From Pseudoalteromonas sp. Scap06 (GTDB taxonomy: Bacteria; Pseudomonadota; Gammaproteobacteria; Enterobacterales; Alteromonadaceae), in NCBI RefSeq assembly GCF_013394165.1, contig NZ_CP041330.1:1604501-1668500 (forward strand): a stretch of 64,000 bases of DNA, read 5' to 3'. The first letter of the stretch is position 1; each line of letters begins with the position of its first letter. A model generated the notes under the pieces. That model was not told the DNA's origin. It did no database searches and was given only the letters and a program-made list of their open reading frames with translations. This document shows positions 19,442-29,900 of the stretch, one piece after another. Both the position numbers and the translations under genes were made by a program.

Positions 19442-20578
19442 ATGATTGAGCTGTTGTTTTTACTGCTTCCTGTCGCCGCCGGTTATGGCTGGATCATGGG
19501 AAAAAACAGTGCGAAAAATCAGGCTCATCAATTTAATAGAGAAATCACTTCTGAATACAGTAAAGGGTTAAAGTTCTTACTGGACAGAGAAGAAGATCAG
19601 GGGCTTGAGCATTTAATTAATTTGCTCGAAGTAGCTGCTGACTCTGTAGAACACTATTCTACATTAGCCACTATGTTTCGCCGCCGTGGCGAGCTTGACC
19701 GCGCAATAAAAATTCATGAATTGCTATTAAAACACCCAAGCCTTAACGAAAAACAAGCTGCCAATAGTCGGTTAGAATTAGCAGAAGACTATATTATGGC
19801 AGGTTTACTCGATAGCGCAGAAGAACATTTAATATGGCTGGTAAAAAATAACCATGAAGATGCTCTTGAGCCAATTATTTCCTTATATTCACAGACCCGT
19901 GAATGGGAAAAAGGCATTAGTATGTTTGAAGCGCATACTGAGCTTTTTTCAAAAGAACAACACTTCAAAGCCATCGCAAACTTTTATTGTGAATATGCTA
20001 TTACCAGTAATAATCCTCAACTTATGCGCAAAGCTATTAGCTTAAACTTTAAAACAATCAGGCCTCTATATGAGCTTGGTTTGTCTGCCTATACAAAAGA
20101 AGATTACGTAAAAGCAATTTATTATTGGCGAGAACTTATCTGTCAATTTACCTTTTTTGCGCCATTATTTATTGATAAGTTAGCGCATAGTTATAAGCAA
20201 CTTAAACTAACCCATCAGTTTCATGAACTCGTGAACGACTTATTAGATAAGGGTGGGGTAATGATAAAAATACAGCATTGCCAAGCGTTGCTTGAGCAAG
20301 GTCACACTGAACAAGCCTTTGAATTTTTAACCGACAGTTTAAAACGTCAACCTACCATCCGTGGCTTTAGTTTTTTACTGCAGTTAATGAGCGCCGAAAA
20401 TAAAAATACCAAAGATGTGCTTAATCAAATAGATAAACTTGTTACCTCATATATTGCTACCAAGCCTGACTTTCAATGCCAGCATTGTGGCTTTACAAGT
20501 TACACCATTTATTGGAATTGCCCTTCGTGTAAACATTGGGAAACCATTGTGCCTAGCAGAGGCTTAGACGGATTTTAA
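19442..20578 (+). CDS. lapB: Lipopolysaccharide assembly protein LapB
   Basis: The 378-aa protein has an N-terminal membrane anchor (about residues 3-17) followed by a superhelix of TPR repeats and a C-terminal rubredoxin-like zinc site, C-Q-H-C … C-P-S-C (about residues 351-369). E. coli LapB (YciM) uses this layout to present LpxC to the FtsH protease and so balance LPS against phospholipid synthesis. It is slightly shorter than E. coli LapB (389 aa). lapA is directly upstream and pyrF follows after 33 bp, the same order as in E. coli. Confidence 0.93.
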   Translation: MIELLFLLLPVAAGYGWIMGKNSAKNQAHQFNREITSEYSKGLKFLLDREEDQGLEHLINLLEVAADSVEHYSTLATMFRRRGELDRAIKIHELLLKHPSLNEKQAANSRLELAEDYIMAGLLDSAEEHLIWLVKNNHEDALEPIISLYSQTREWEKGISMFEAHTELFSKEQHFKAIANFYCEYAITSNNPQLMRKAISLNFKTIRPLYELGLSAYTKEDYVKAIYYWRELICQFTFFAPLFIDKLAHSYKQLKLTHQFHELVNDLLDKGGVMIKIQHCQALLEQGHTEQAFEFLTDSLKRQPTIRGFSFLLQLMSAENKNTKDVLNQIDKLVTSYIATKPDFQCQHCGFTSYTIYWNCPSCKHWETIVPSRGLDGF

Positions 20579-20611
20579 TCTTTATACTTTTCGCTCACTA
20601 GTAGGATAGTT

Positions 20612-21316
20612 ATGTCTTTCGAACAATCAAAAAAAATTCTTATCGCTCTTGATTATGATGATCAGCAAACTGCTTTAGCATTTGTGAAACAGTTATCACC
20701 GGATACCTGTCGATTAAAAGTGGGTAAAGAAATGTTCACATATTTTGGCCCTGAATTTGTTAAAGAGCTGGTTGATTTAGGTTTCGATGTATTTTTAGAT
20801 TTGAAATTTCATGATATCCCAAATACTGTTGCTAAAGCAGTAACCGCTGCAGCTAAAATGGGCGTGTGGATGGTTAATGTTCATGCAAGTGGTGGTTTTG
20901 AAATGATGCATAAAGCAAAGCAGGCACTCGAACAATTTGGTGATAAAGCTCCTTTATTGATTGCCGTGACCGTTTTAACCAGCATGGATGAAACTGAGCT
21001 TGGGCGTTTAGGTATAACTAAATCACCACAAGAGCAAGTTATGCATTTAGCAAAACTAACAAAGCAAGCAGGGCTTGATGGTGTGGTTTGTTCTGCACAA
21101 GAAGCACAAAGTTTAAAGGCGGCTTTAGGCAAAGAATTTAAACTCGTAACCCCAGGTATTCGTCCTGCTGGCAGTGATGCGGGCGATCAAAAACGTATTA
21201 TGACACCTAAAGACGCGATTGAAGCTGGCAGTGACTATTTAGTAATAGGGCGTCCGATTACTCAGGCACAAAACCCTGTAGAAGTATTAAATGATGTTAA
21301 TAAATCAATAGCTTAA
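20612..21316 (+). CDS. pyrF: Orotidine 5'-phosphate decarboxylase
   Basis: The 234-aa enzyme makes UMP, the last step of de novo pyrimidine synthesis. The catalytic D-x-K-x-x-D motif is in [13 protein letters not shown] (about residues 60-72), the V-H-A-S-G-G loop is near residue 91, and the phosphate-binding G-I-R-P and I-G-R-P-I-T motifs are near the C-terminus. Length and motifs match E. coli PyrF. Confidence 0.97.
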   Translation: MSFEQSKKILIALDYDDQQTALAFVKQLSPDTCRLKVGKEMFTYFGPEFVKELVDLGFDVFLDLKFHDIPNTVAKAVTAAAKMGVWMVNVHASGGFEMMHKAKQALEQFGDKAPLLIAVTVLTSMDETELGRLGITKSPQEQVMHLAKLTKQAGLDGVVCSAQEAQSLKAALGKEFKLVTPGIRPAGSDAGDQKRIMTPKDAIEAGSDYLVIGRPITQAQNPVEVLNDVNKSIA

Positions 21317-21405
21317 ATTTAAAGTATGCATAATTATAAGGAGTTTATTACAACTTTTTTTGTTTGTGCTACATTTAGTTACGGCTATGCAGTGAGGAAC
21401 TAACT

Positions 21406-21780
21406 TTGCGTTTAATAATGTTTGTAGTGGTAATTATCATTAGTGGCTTTGCTGTTAATAAATATGTATTTTCAACCAAAATGTATGATGATGTTTCGAA
21501 TGTTACCGATTTGGTATCTGATTACCCCGTTGATTTATTTAAGTTTAAAAAAATCGCCCAAAACTATGCTCAGCATTTATGTTATACAAATGAAGCTGTT
21601 TTAGCAGGACTTGATATAAGTAGTAGAGAATGTGTTGATGTACACGATGAAATGCAGAATGAGTGTACAAAAAAAGTATTTAGATTAGCGCCATTAAATA
21701 TGACATCTAAAAAAGAATTAATTGAATATTCAAATCAATATTCACGTTGTACCTTACCTTACAAAAACATTAAGTTATAA
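21406..21780 (+). CDS. Hypothetical small membrane-anchored protein
   Basis: The 124-aa protein starts at TTG after GTGAGGA, or at the ATG four codons later. It has one N-terminal transmembrane or signal segment (about residues 2-18) and a soluble part with four cysteines (L-C-Y, E-C-V, E-C-T, R-C-T), suggesting disulphides in the periplasm. I do not recognise a family. It follows pyrF after 89 bp and is closed by a terminator. Confidence 0.6.
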   Translation: MRLIMFVVVIIISGFAVNKYVFSTKMYDDVSNVTDLVSDYPVDLFKFKKIAQNYAQHLCYTNEAVLAGLDISSRECVDVHDEMQNECTKKVFRLAPLNMTSKKELIEYSNQYSRCTLPYKNIKL

Positions 21781-21792
21781 ATTTTAAATACG

Positions 21793-21831
21793 AAAAAGCC
21801 ACTTAAGTTTATACCTAGGTGGCTTTTTTAT
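21793..21831. terminator. Bidirectional intrinsic terminator
   Basis: AAAAAGCCAC pairs with GTGGCTTTTT across an AT-rich middle. It serves the plus-strand hypothetical gene and the minus-strand CvfB-like gene, which converge here. Confidence 0.85.
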
Positions 21832-21835
21832 AGAA

Positions 21836-22666
21836 TTATTTTAAACGAATAGACTTAGCTTCAATATCAATTAAGCCTTGTTTAAATAACCCACCAATGG
21901 CTTTTTTGTAGTTTGCTTTACTGGTCGAGAAAACTTTTTTAATTAATTCAGGTTCAGATTTATCGCCTATGGCTAAGATGCCACCTTCATCTTTTAGTTT
22001 TTCCATAATTTTTTCGCCAAGTTCACTGACTTTACCCATACCTGGCTTTTCAAGTATAACGTCAATTTTTCCGTCTTCACGCACTTTTTGAATAAACCCT
22101 TTGAGCTTTTGACCAACAAATAGGTTTTTAAATACCATGTTGTAAAATACAACACCAAAATGAGACTCTTCAATAAGTACTTTGTAGCCGATATCGGTTT
22201 TACCTGCCACAATTAAATCGACTTCTTGCAAGTGGCTATACTGCGGCTCGTCTTTTGATAAAAAGCGATTAAAGTTGGTTGAAGCACAAATTCGCTGACT
22301 GGCATTATCTAGGTATAAACGGACTAAATACGAGTAACCTTCTTGCATACGCGGTTTTTGTTCATTAAACGGTGCAAGCACGTCTTTTTCTAAACCCCAA
22401 TCTAAAAAAGCACCAATGCTGTTTATTTCTTTAACGCGCAGTAGGGCATATTCACCGACTTGTGCGTGTGGTTTTTTAGTTGTTGCTGTTGGCAGGTTTG
22501 CGTTATCTAAAAAGGTAAAAACGCTGATGCTATCGCCAGCTTCAAGTTCATGTTTAATCTCGTGTTTAGGTAAAAATACTTCACCTAAGTCATGGCCATC
22601 TAAATAGGCACCTTCATTACTGACTTCTTTTACAAATAAGGTTTGGGTAGTTCCAAGGTAACTCAT
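21836..22666 (-). CDS. CvfB/YitL-family S1-like RNA-binding protein
   Basis: The 276-aa cytoplasmic protein has tandem S1-like OB folds (about residues 5-60, 65-125 and 145-210; for example E-Y-A-L-L-R-V-K-E-I-N-S-I-G-A-F-L-D-W-G) and a C-terminal winged-helix segment (about 225-275, K-A-N-Y-K-K-A-I-G-G-L-F-K-Q-G). This is the layout of CvfB in Gram-positive bacteria and YitL-type proteins, which bind RNA. It starts two bases after the stop codon of the upstream DEAD-box helicase, so the two RNA-related genes form an operon. The exact cellular target is unknown. Confidence 0.85.
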   Translation of the reverse strand: MSYLGTTQTLFVKEVSNEGAYLDGHDLGEVFLPKHEIKHELEAGDSISVFTFLDNANLPTATTKKPHAQVGEYALLRVKEINSIGAFLDWGLEKDVLAPFNEQKPRMQEGYSYLVRLYLDNASQRICASTNFNRFLSKDEPQYSHLQEVDLIVAGKTDIGYKVLIEESHFGVVFYNMVFKNLFVGQKLKGFIQKVREDGKIDVILEKPGMGKVSELGEKIMEKLKDEGGILAIGDKSEPELIKKVFSTSKANYKKAIGGLFKQGLIDIEAKSIRLK

Positions 22667-22668
22667 AA

Positions 22669-23991
22669 TTATTCCTGCTCAGGCTTTTTTTTACGACGCA
22701 TAGGGGTATCACCATCGATGTTAAGTGGTGCTTTAATTGGGGCTACTGGTTTTTTCGGTTTCGCTTTGCGTTTTTGATGTGGTTTTTTATCAGCCACTAC
22801 CTTTTTAATTGGTTTAACTGGCGTAACCTTTTTCTCTTTGATGCCTTTAAATTTCGCTTTTAAACCATCAACCACCGCAAACGACAATTCGTCATTTAAA
22901 AATGACTTTATTGCTAAGTAACTTGCCCAATCTTTAGGACCAACAAATGATAGCGCGTTGCCTTTAAAACCAGCTCGGCCTGTGCGACCAATACGGTGAA
23001 CGTATTCTTCAGCGTGTTTTGGTAGATCAAAATTAATAACATGGGTCACACTGAGTAAATCTAAACCGCGAGATGCAACATCAGTAGTAATTAATATTTT
23101 AAAGTTCTCACGGCTAAACGCATCCATGATATCAAGGCGCTTACTTTGAGTTAAATCCCCGGCTAGTGCGACAGACTTAAAGCCTTTACTATTTAATGCC
23201 TCGCTTAAGCGACTGGTATCAGCACGTGTTGCGGTAAATATAATACATTGCCCTACATTATCTTGATTAAGAAAATGCTCAAGTAGCGCTTCTTTATGAT
23301 CAAGATGATCGGCTAAATACAATGTTTGTTTAATATCACTGTGTTGCTCATTGGCTGCACTGAGAATAATTTGTTTTGGTTTTTTTAATAAATTACGCGA
23401 AAGGGCATCTACTTGAGCATGATCTAATGTCGCTGAAAACAATAGGGTCTGGCGTAATCGGTGATCTGCCAGTTCATTAATTAACTTAAGCTGGTCGGTG
23501 AAACCTAAATCCAAAATACGGTCAGCTTCATCAAATATAAGTAGCTCTAAGCCACTTAACTGTAAAGAGCGTTGCTTTAAGTGATCGGCTAAGCGCCCTG
23601 GTGTAGCAACCACAAAATGTGGGTCGTTGCGCAGTGCTTTAATTTGGTCGTTAAAGTTTTCACCACCGAGAATTTTAACTGCCTTAATATTGGTACCGGC
23701 AATAAGTAACCGTAGTTGGGTGAACACTTGGGTTGCAAGCTCACGAGTTGGAGCAACAATAAGTACACGAGGATCACGTTTACTGAGTGCTTTTTGTTTC
23801 ATTACTCGCTGCACAGCAGGTAATAAAAACGCTAAAGTTTTGCCTGACCCAGTTTTTGACTGAGCGAAAATGTCATGTCCAGCGAGTGCCGTTGGCACAG
23901 CATGAGCTTGAATATCGGTAGGCTGGGTGATCCCTTGGTGCGCTAATTGTGTTTCTAGGCGAGTATCAATCCCAAGATCAGTAAAGTGCAA
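22669..23991 (-). CDS. DEAD-box ATP-dependent RNA helicase
   Basis: The approximately 440-aa helicase has all the core motifs: Q-motif I-T-Q-P-T-D-I-Q, Walker A A-Q-S-K-T-G-S-G-K-T, P-T-R-E-L-A, T-P-G-R, D-E-A-D, S-A-T, and in domain 2 A-R-A/T-R-A-D, T-D-V-A-S-R-G-L-D and H-R-I-G-R-T-G-R-A-G. The C-terminal 80 residues are very Lys-rich, as in RhlE-like helicases that act in ribosome assembly or RNA decay. I prefer a TTG start at 23991 (…L-H-F-T-D-L-G), which follows GGAG by nine bases and aligns with the family; the open frame extends to 24048. It is co-transcribed with the CvfB-like gene. Confidence 0.9.
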   Translation of the reverse strand: MHFTDLGIDTRLETQLAHQGITQPTDIQAHAVPTALAGHDIFAQSKTGSGKTLAFLLPAVQRVMKQKALSKRDPRVLIVAPTRELATQVFTQLRLLIAGTNIKAVKILGGENFNDQIKALRNDPHFVVATPGRLADHLKQRSLQLSGLELLIFDEADRILDLGFTDQLKLINELADHRLRQTLLFSATLDHAQVDALSRNLLKKPKQIILSAANEQHSDIKQTLYLADHLDHKEALLEHFLNQDNVGQCIIFTATRADTSRLSEALNSKGFKSVALAGDLTQSKRLDIMDAFSRENFKILITTDVASRGLDLLSVTHVINFDLPKHAEEYVHRIGRTGRAGFKGNALSFVGPKDWASYLAIKSFLNDELSFAVVDGLKAKFKGIKEKKVTPVKPIKKVVADKKPHQKRKAKPKKPVAPIKAPLNIDGDTPMRRKKKPEQE

Positions 23992-24195
23992 TGTATATTT
24001 CTCCAATATGAGCAAGTCTTGTAAATTTATCCGCGCATTATAGCCCACTGAGCCACTGCGCTAACAGTAAAAAGCGCATTATCATCCATTTTTTTGCATT
24101 TAAATAAAAAAAGCGTAAAATACGCGCCCCATATGCGCCGGATTTACGATTCGGTAAACGCCCCTTGCGGGGTTTAAAGGCAAAATAGGAAAACC

Positions 24196-25203
24196 ATGAC
24201 TGCTATCCATAAAGATAATGTAACCAGCGATCACTTTGTTGTGTGCGCACTGTATAAATTTGTTTCTTTACCTGATTTTGAAGCACTTCGCCAACCTTTA
24301 CTTAATGTAATGGAGCAAAACGACGTGCGTGGTACTTTGTTAATTGCCGCGGAAGGAATTAACGGAACTGTTTCAGCAAAACGTGAAGGCATAGATAACT
24401 TACTGGCGTGGTTAGACACCCAGCCTAATTTAGACAATATTGTTACTAAAGAATCATATGATGACGAATGCCCGTTTTATCGCACTAAAGTAAAACTTAA
24501 AAAAGAAATCGTGACTATGGGTGTTGAGGGCGTTGACCCATTAAAAGTAGTGGGCAGTTATGTTAAGCCAAATGAATGGAACGCCCTTATTTCTGATCCA
24601 GAGGTTATCCTTGTTGATACCCGAAATGATTATGAAATTGAAATTGGTACGTTTCAAAACGCGGTCGATCCAAACACGAAGACGTTCCGCGAATTTCCGC
24701 AGTGGGCCAAAGAAAATCTCGACCCAGAAAAGCATAAAAAAGTAGCTATGTTTTGTACAGGTGGTATTCGCTGTGAAAAATCAACAGCTTATATGAAAGA
24801 GCAGGGCTTTGATGAGGTATACCACCTTGAAGGCGGCATATTAAAATACCTAGAAGAAGTACCAAAAGAAGAAACCATGTGGGAAGGCGAGTGCTTTGTA
24901 TTTGATAACCGTGTCGCGGTAAATCATGACTTACAAAAAGGCTCATATGATCAGTGTCACGCATGTCGGATGCCTATCACAGAAGAAGAAAAGCAAAAGC
25001 CTGAATACATGGAAGGGGTGTCGTGTCATCATTGTATTGATGATGTAACCGACGAGCAACGCGCTCGTTTTGCTGAGCGTCAAAAGCAAATAGAATTGGC
25101 ACAAGCACGCGGTGAAGGCCACATTGGTAACGAAGCACAAGCTGCTTTACAGCAACGTAAAGAAGCAAAAAAAGCGCAAAAAGACGCACAACGAAATAAA
25201 TAA
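24196..25203 (+). CDS. trhO: tRNA uridine(34) hydroxylase TrhO (YceA, rhodanese-related)
   Basis: The 335-aa protein has an N-terminal ferredoxin-like domain (about residues 10-105) and a rhodanese domain (about 125-220) with the catalytic Cys loop [12 protein letters not shown] Cys-rich segment follows (C-H-A-C-R and C-H-H-C, about 254-278). TrhO hydroxylates U34 of some tRNAs, the oxygen-dependent route to 5-carboxymethoxyuridine. The C-terminal tail is rich in Lys, Gln and Ala. A small CCCC-TTGC-GGGG hairpin (24161-24172) lies in the leader. The gene is followed by its own terminator. Confidence 0.93.
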   Translation: MTAIHKDNVTSDHFVVCALYKFVSLPDFEALRQPLLNVMEQNDVRGTLLIAAEGINGTVSAKREGIDNLLAWLDTQPNLDNIVTKESYDDECPFYRTKVKLKKEIVTMGVEGVDPLKVVGSYVKPNEWNALISDPEVILVDTRNDYEIEIGTFQNAVDPNTKTFREFPQWAKENLDPEKHKKVAMFCTGGIRCEKSTAYMKEQGFDEVYHLEGGILKYLEEVPKEETMWEGECFVFDNRVAVNHDLQKGSYDQCHACRMPITEEEKQKPEYMEGVSCHHCIDDVTDEQRARFAERQKQIELAQARGEGHIGNEAQAALQQRKEAKKAQKDAQRNK

Positions 25204-25226
25204 TACCACGCGTTTATTTATTCATT

Positions 25227-25256
25227 AAAAAACCTCAGTAAATACTGAGGTTTTTT
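25227..25256 (+). terminator. trhO intrinsic terminator
   Basis: AAAAAACCTCAGT pairs perfectly with ACTGAGGTTTTTT across a four-base AAAT loop, ending in a T tract. Confidence 0.9.
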
Positions 25257-25330
25257 ATTTAAAAGTAATTTATAAATAGCGAGCTACATTGCTTAGCAGC
25301 TTAAAGGTTTGATACTCACTTTGAGCTTAA

Positions 25331-25759
25331 TCAACGAATACAATAACTTTTATCTATCGGCGTAAGTGTAATTTTATTAGCTGAATTTACAAGAACACAT
25401 TCTGTGTTTTTATCGAGTTTTTTCTTTTGAATAACCGTAAATTCACCTTCATCAGCAGCGTATAAGTTATACTGATAAGCCGTATTACCTCCCTCAAATA
25501 ATGCAGTAAATAACCCTCCAACTAAACCGCCGACAATAGCGCCACCAATCATTTCTTCGCTGTTGCCATCTAAGCTGTCAACAAAGCCAAAACCCGCTCC
25601 CGCAGCTATGCCTGTTCCAACTTCAGAGGAAAGTGTTACTTTTTGCTCTGACTCAACAGATGCATAATAGCGTTTAATTAATTGATTTTGACTCGTACGA
25701 TCAACCCCTTGTGATGCACAGCCACTAAGTAGTAAAACCAAAATTATACTTTTATTCAT
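25331..25759 (-). CDS. Putative glycine-zipper lipoprotein
   Basis: The 142-aa protein has a lipoprotein signal peptide with lipobox L-L-S-G-C (Cys at residue 14). The middle part (about residues 48-92) is a glycine-rich zipper: G-T-G-I-A-A-G-A-G-F-G-F, then I-G-G-A-I-V-G-G-L-V-G-G-L. This resembles Rick_17kDa and SlyB-like outer-membrane lipoproteins. A short soluble tail with two cysteines follows. Likely location is the outer membrane; function is unknown. It is monocistronic and divergent from the RND operon. Confidence 0.75.
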   Translation of the reverse strand: MNKSIILVLLLSGCASQGVDRTSQNQLIKRYYASVESEQKVTLSSEVGTGIAAGAGFGFVDSLDGNSEEMIGGAIVGGLVGGLFTALFEGGNTAYQYNLYAADEGEFTVIQKKKLDKNTECVLVNSANKITLTPIDKSYCIR

Positions 25760-25980
25760 AAATACTCGTTTGTATATTCACTCTAATGACCAAATCATAG
25801 TGTTTAATACGCACAAAATATGTGGTGATTTTGTAGGCTGGTGTAAGAATGTGTAGTAAATACGTGGGTGTTTAATTTCAGCGTGTTGTTTTGCTAATTT
25901 GTCGTACTAAGCTATTTATTGATCATAGAGGTGTTAAACTGCGTAACATAATGGAAATAATAATTAATTAGGGTGATCCT

Positions 25981-26997
25981 TTGAAGTCGCAAAATCTTTT
26001 AATGGGCATAACGGCCTTATTTTTATCGGTTAGTTTGCCAGTAACTGGTGCTAGCGTGGTCGTTGAAAATATCGCTATGGAACAAGCCCAACAGCAGGTT
26101 CAGGCCGTTGGTAATGCTGAAGCTATCCATTCTGTTATTTTATATCCTGCCGTAGGTGATAAAGTAGCAGCGGTTCATTTTAAACCTGGCGATAAGGTTA
26201 AAGAAGGTGATATTTTACTTGAGCTAGATTCACGTAGGCAAAAAGCGGCCCTTGAAGAGGCTAAAATAAAATTAGCAGATAGTCAGCGAACTTTAAAACG
26301 TTTAAAACAAAGCCAAGCTAAAGGAGCTGTTCCGCAAAGTGATGTAGATGATGCAAAAACCATCGTGGAGCTTGCAAAAGTTACTCTCACTCAAGCCGAA
26401 ACTGAATTAGAAGACCGCCAAGTCCGTGCCCCTTTTAATGGCACTATGGGGCTGACTGACATTGAAGTGGGTGACAGAATCACAACACAAACAATGATTG
26501 CTAGCATCGATGATACCCGCCAGTTATACATTAATTTTAACGCGCCTGAATCAGCGATTGCGATGCTCAGAAATAATGCTAGTGTACGCGTGTTCCCATG
26601 GCAATCGCAAGCGCCCATTGAGGCAGAAATAGCTTATTTAGACTCACGTATAGACCCACAAACTCGTACCTTAAGAGTCAAAGCAAAGTTAAATAACAAA
26701 GATCAACAATTCTTACCGGGTATGAGTTTTCGAGTACATATAGAAGTATTAGGTCAACGCTTTGCCGCTATTCCTGAAGCAGCACTACTGTGGGGCGCAA
26801 CGGGTCCATATGTGTGGACGAGTGTGGATAACAAAGCTACCCGGGTTGATGTGAAAATAGAGCAACGCTTGGCAGGGCGCTTACTCGTATCAGGGGCATT
26901 ACAGCCAAACGATACGTTAGTTGTTGAAGGCGTTCAGCGCTTGCGAGCCAATCAAGAATTAAGCTTTACTGCACCTATCGCTAGTACGCAGGAGTAG
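25981..26997 (+). CDS. RND efflux periplasmic adaptor subunit (HlyD/MFP family)
   Basis: The 338-aa protein starts at TTG after AGGGTGATCC and has a signal peptide (about residues 1-24). It has the split biotinyl-lipoyl domain, with L-Y-P-A-V-G-D-K-V … V-K-E-G-D-I-L-L-E-L-D (about residues 50-82) and V-R-A-P-F-N-G-T-M-G-L (about 149), flanking a coiled-coil hairpin. A beta-barrel domain and membrane-proximal domain follow. It links the inner-membrane pump to an outer-membrane channel. The pump gene starts two bases downstream. No TolC-family gene is present, so a TolC encoded elsewhere is implied. Confidence 0.92.
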   Translation: MKSQNLLMGITALFLSVSLPVTGASVVVENIAMEQAQQQVQAVGNAEAIHSVILYPAVGDKVAAVHFKPGDKVKEGDILLELDSRRQKAALEEAKIKLADSQRTLKRLKQSQAKGAVPQSDVDDAKTIVELAKVTLTQAETELEDRQVRAPFNGTMGLTDIEVGDRITTQTMIASIDDTRQLYINFNAPESAIAMLRNNASVRVFPWQSQAPIEAEIAYLDSRIDPQTRTLRVKAKLNNKDQQFLPGMSFRVHIEVLGQRFAAIPEAALLWGATGPYVWTSVDNKATRVDVKIEQRLAGRLLVSGALQPNDTLVVEGVQRLRANQELSFTAPIASTQE

Positions 26998-26999
26998 CC

Positions 27000-29900
27000 A
27001 TGAAACAGCAACCTATGATGCAAGACTTGCCGTCTATGGCAATTCGCCGCCCTGTACTTATTGTGGTGCTTAATTTATTAATAATTATTGCCGGTATCGC
27101 CGCTATAGCTGGCGTAGAAGTGCGAGAGCTTCCTGATGTAGATAGGCCGCGTATTACGGTATCAGCTTCGTTTCCAGGTGGTTCCCCAGAAACCGTTGAC
27201 ACTGAAGTCACCAGCAAACTTGAAGGTGCTGTTGCCCGTGTGAGTGGAGTTAAATCTATTCGTGCACAAAGTGAAGAAGGCAGCTCACGTATTGTGGTTG
27301 AATTTAGACCTGGTGTTAATCTGGATGATGCCGCTAATGAAACACGCGAGTCAGTTTCGCGAGTGCAAAGAGAGCTCCCAGAAGAGGTTGAGCGTGTATC
27401 TATTATAAAAGCCGATAATGATGCTGAGGCGGTCGTATCACTCACCGTATCAAGTGAGAGTTTATCGTTAGAGGCATTAACCGAGCGAGTTGATGTTGAC
27501 TTAGCACCACAGTTTTTAACTATTCCCGGTGTTGCTGATGTGCGCTTAAACGGTGATAGAGAACGAGTGCTTAGAGTACGTATAGATCCGCTTAAGCTCA
27601 GTAGCTTTAATTTAACTATTCCTGATGTTGCTGACGTTCTCAGGCAAGCTCCCTTTGATGTGCCTGCAGGAAGTTTAAAATCAAACGATCAGCAAATCAT
27701 TGTGCGTGCTGATGCTACCTCGGTCACACCAGATCAAGTCGGTGATATTATCATTCGTGGTGATACCCGTATTAGCGATATTGCTGCGGTATATTTTGGC
27801 CCGGCAGATCCACGCTCTATGGTTAGGCTCAATGGTAAACCCGTTATTGGTATGGAAATTATCCGCCAAGCGCAATCTAACACCATAGAAATATCAGATG
27901 AAGTTCTAAAGCTTATTGAGGGAATGCGTGAACGCTTTCCTCAGATGGAATTTACCTTAACATCAGATGATGCACAATTTATTAGAAGCTCAGTGGATGA
28001 AGTTATTAACTCATTAGTGCTGACAGTGCTGCTAGTGATCATTACTTTATGGGTATTTATTGGTTCTTGGCGCGCAACCTTAGTGCCCGCATTTGCCATT
28101 CCGGTTGCCTTGATAGGCTCGTTAGCACTGATATGGGCACTGGGTTTTTCCATTAATATTTTAACCTTACTCGCATTGGTACTTGCGACTGGTTTAATCG
28201 TTGATGATGCGATTGTGGTGAGTGAAAACATTCAACGCCAGCGTGGATTAGGCTTAGGCAGGCGTGCCGCTGCGGTCGTTGGCACCCGTGAAGTATTTTT
28301 TGCCGTTATTGCCACCACGGCAGTGTTAGCAGCTGTGTTTGTTCCCATCGCTTTTTTACCATCAACAGCAGGGCGTTTATTCAGAGAGTTTGGCGGTGTT
28401 CTTGCCGGTGCAGTGATCATATCAAGCTTTGTTGCGTTATCGTTAGTGCCGGCACTTACCTCTAAGCTTAAGCTTAAGCAAGGCGGTTTTCATCCATTTG
28501 CTAAGTTTGGTAACGTACTTGCTAATTTATATACCAAAACAATTCATAAAGTTCTCGATCATGCGTGGCTTACTTTTATTGCCTGTTTATTAGTGGCAGG
28601 CGGCTCAGGTGCATTGTATATGAGCTTAGATAACGAGCTATTACCAACAGAAGATCGCGGTAAAATTAGAATATTTGCTCGTGGGCCAGATGGCGTAGGC
28701 TTAAACTTTATGGACAGGCAAGCCATTAAAATGGAAGACACCTTACTGCCTTTCGTTGAAAGCGGTGAAATTGAATCTATTTACACAGTAGTTGGTCAAT
28801 GGGACCCTAATATTGTGTTTATTACTGTGCCTTTAAAACACTGGGATGAACGCAACTTTAGTCAACAAGAAATCATCAATAAAATTCGTCAGCCTTTAAT
28901 GAATATTCCTGGAGCACCCGCATACGCAGGGGGGGCTAATAGTTTAAACTTACGTGGCCAAGGTGGCGGAATCGAAATTGCTTTGCTGGGGCAAGATTAC
29001 CTTGAAATATTTAAAGCTGCACAGCAGTTTTCAGCAGATCTTGAAAAAGCAGTACCTGAAGTTGCACCGGTTCGCGTATCGTATCAGCCATCGCAACCAC
29101 AACTTCGCGTCAATATAGACAGACGACGCGCAGAAGAACTCGGTGTATCGTTAAGTGATATAGCCATTACCCTAAGAGCTGCCATTAATGGCGACGATAT
29201 AGCCGATTTAAATATTGGCGATCAGTCAATACCAATTATGTTACAGGCTCAAAATCAAACCATTAATGACCCCAGTGATTTAGCAAATTTATATGTAAGC
29301 GCCCGCGATAATCAATTAGTACCGCTCAGTAGTGTCGCTAATATTACAGAGGAAGGCGTAGCTGCAGAGCTTGAGCGCCATGCTCAGCGACGTGCCATAG
29401 AATTAAGCATGGAATTACCCGAAGGTTTAACTATTGCCACACTGGTAGAGCAAATAAAACAAGTGTCTGAGCAATCATTACCAGCAGGTATTACTTTAGC
29501 GTTTAAAGGGGAAGCTCTGACATTTGAAGAGACCTCAAACGAAGTATTAATGACCTATGTATTGGCATTTTTAATTGTATTTTTAGTATTGGCAGCACAA
29601 TTTGAAAACGTTAACAGCGCCATTGTGGTGATGATTACTGTGCCATTTGGTATTACATCCGCTATTTTAGCACTGTACTTAACCGGCACATCACTCAATA
29701 TTTATTCGCAAATTGGTCTGGTAATGCTTATTGGTTTAATCGCTAAAAATGCAATTTTATTGGTCGAGTTTGCTGATCAATTAAGAGATAACGGGCTTAG
29801 TGTTCGAAAAGCGGTTGAACAAGCTGCACTGGTACGCCTACGACCCATTACCATGACCTTAATTTCTACTTTATTGGGTGCATTACCGCTTATTATGTCA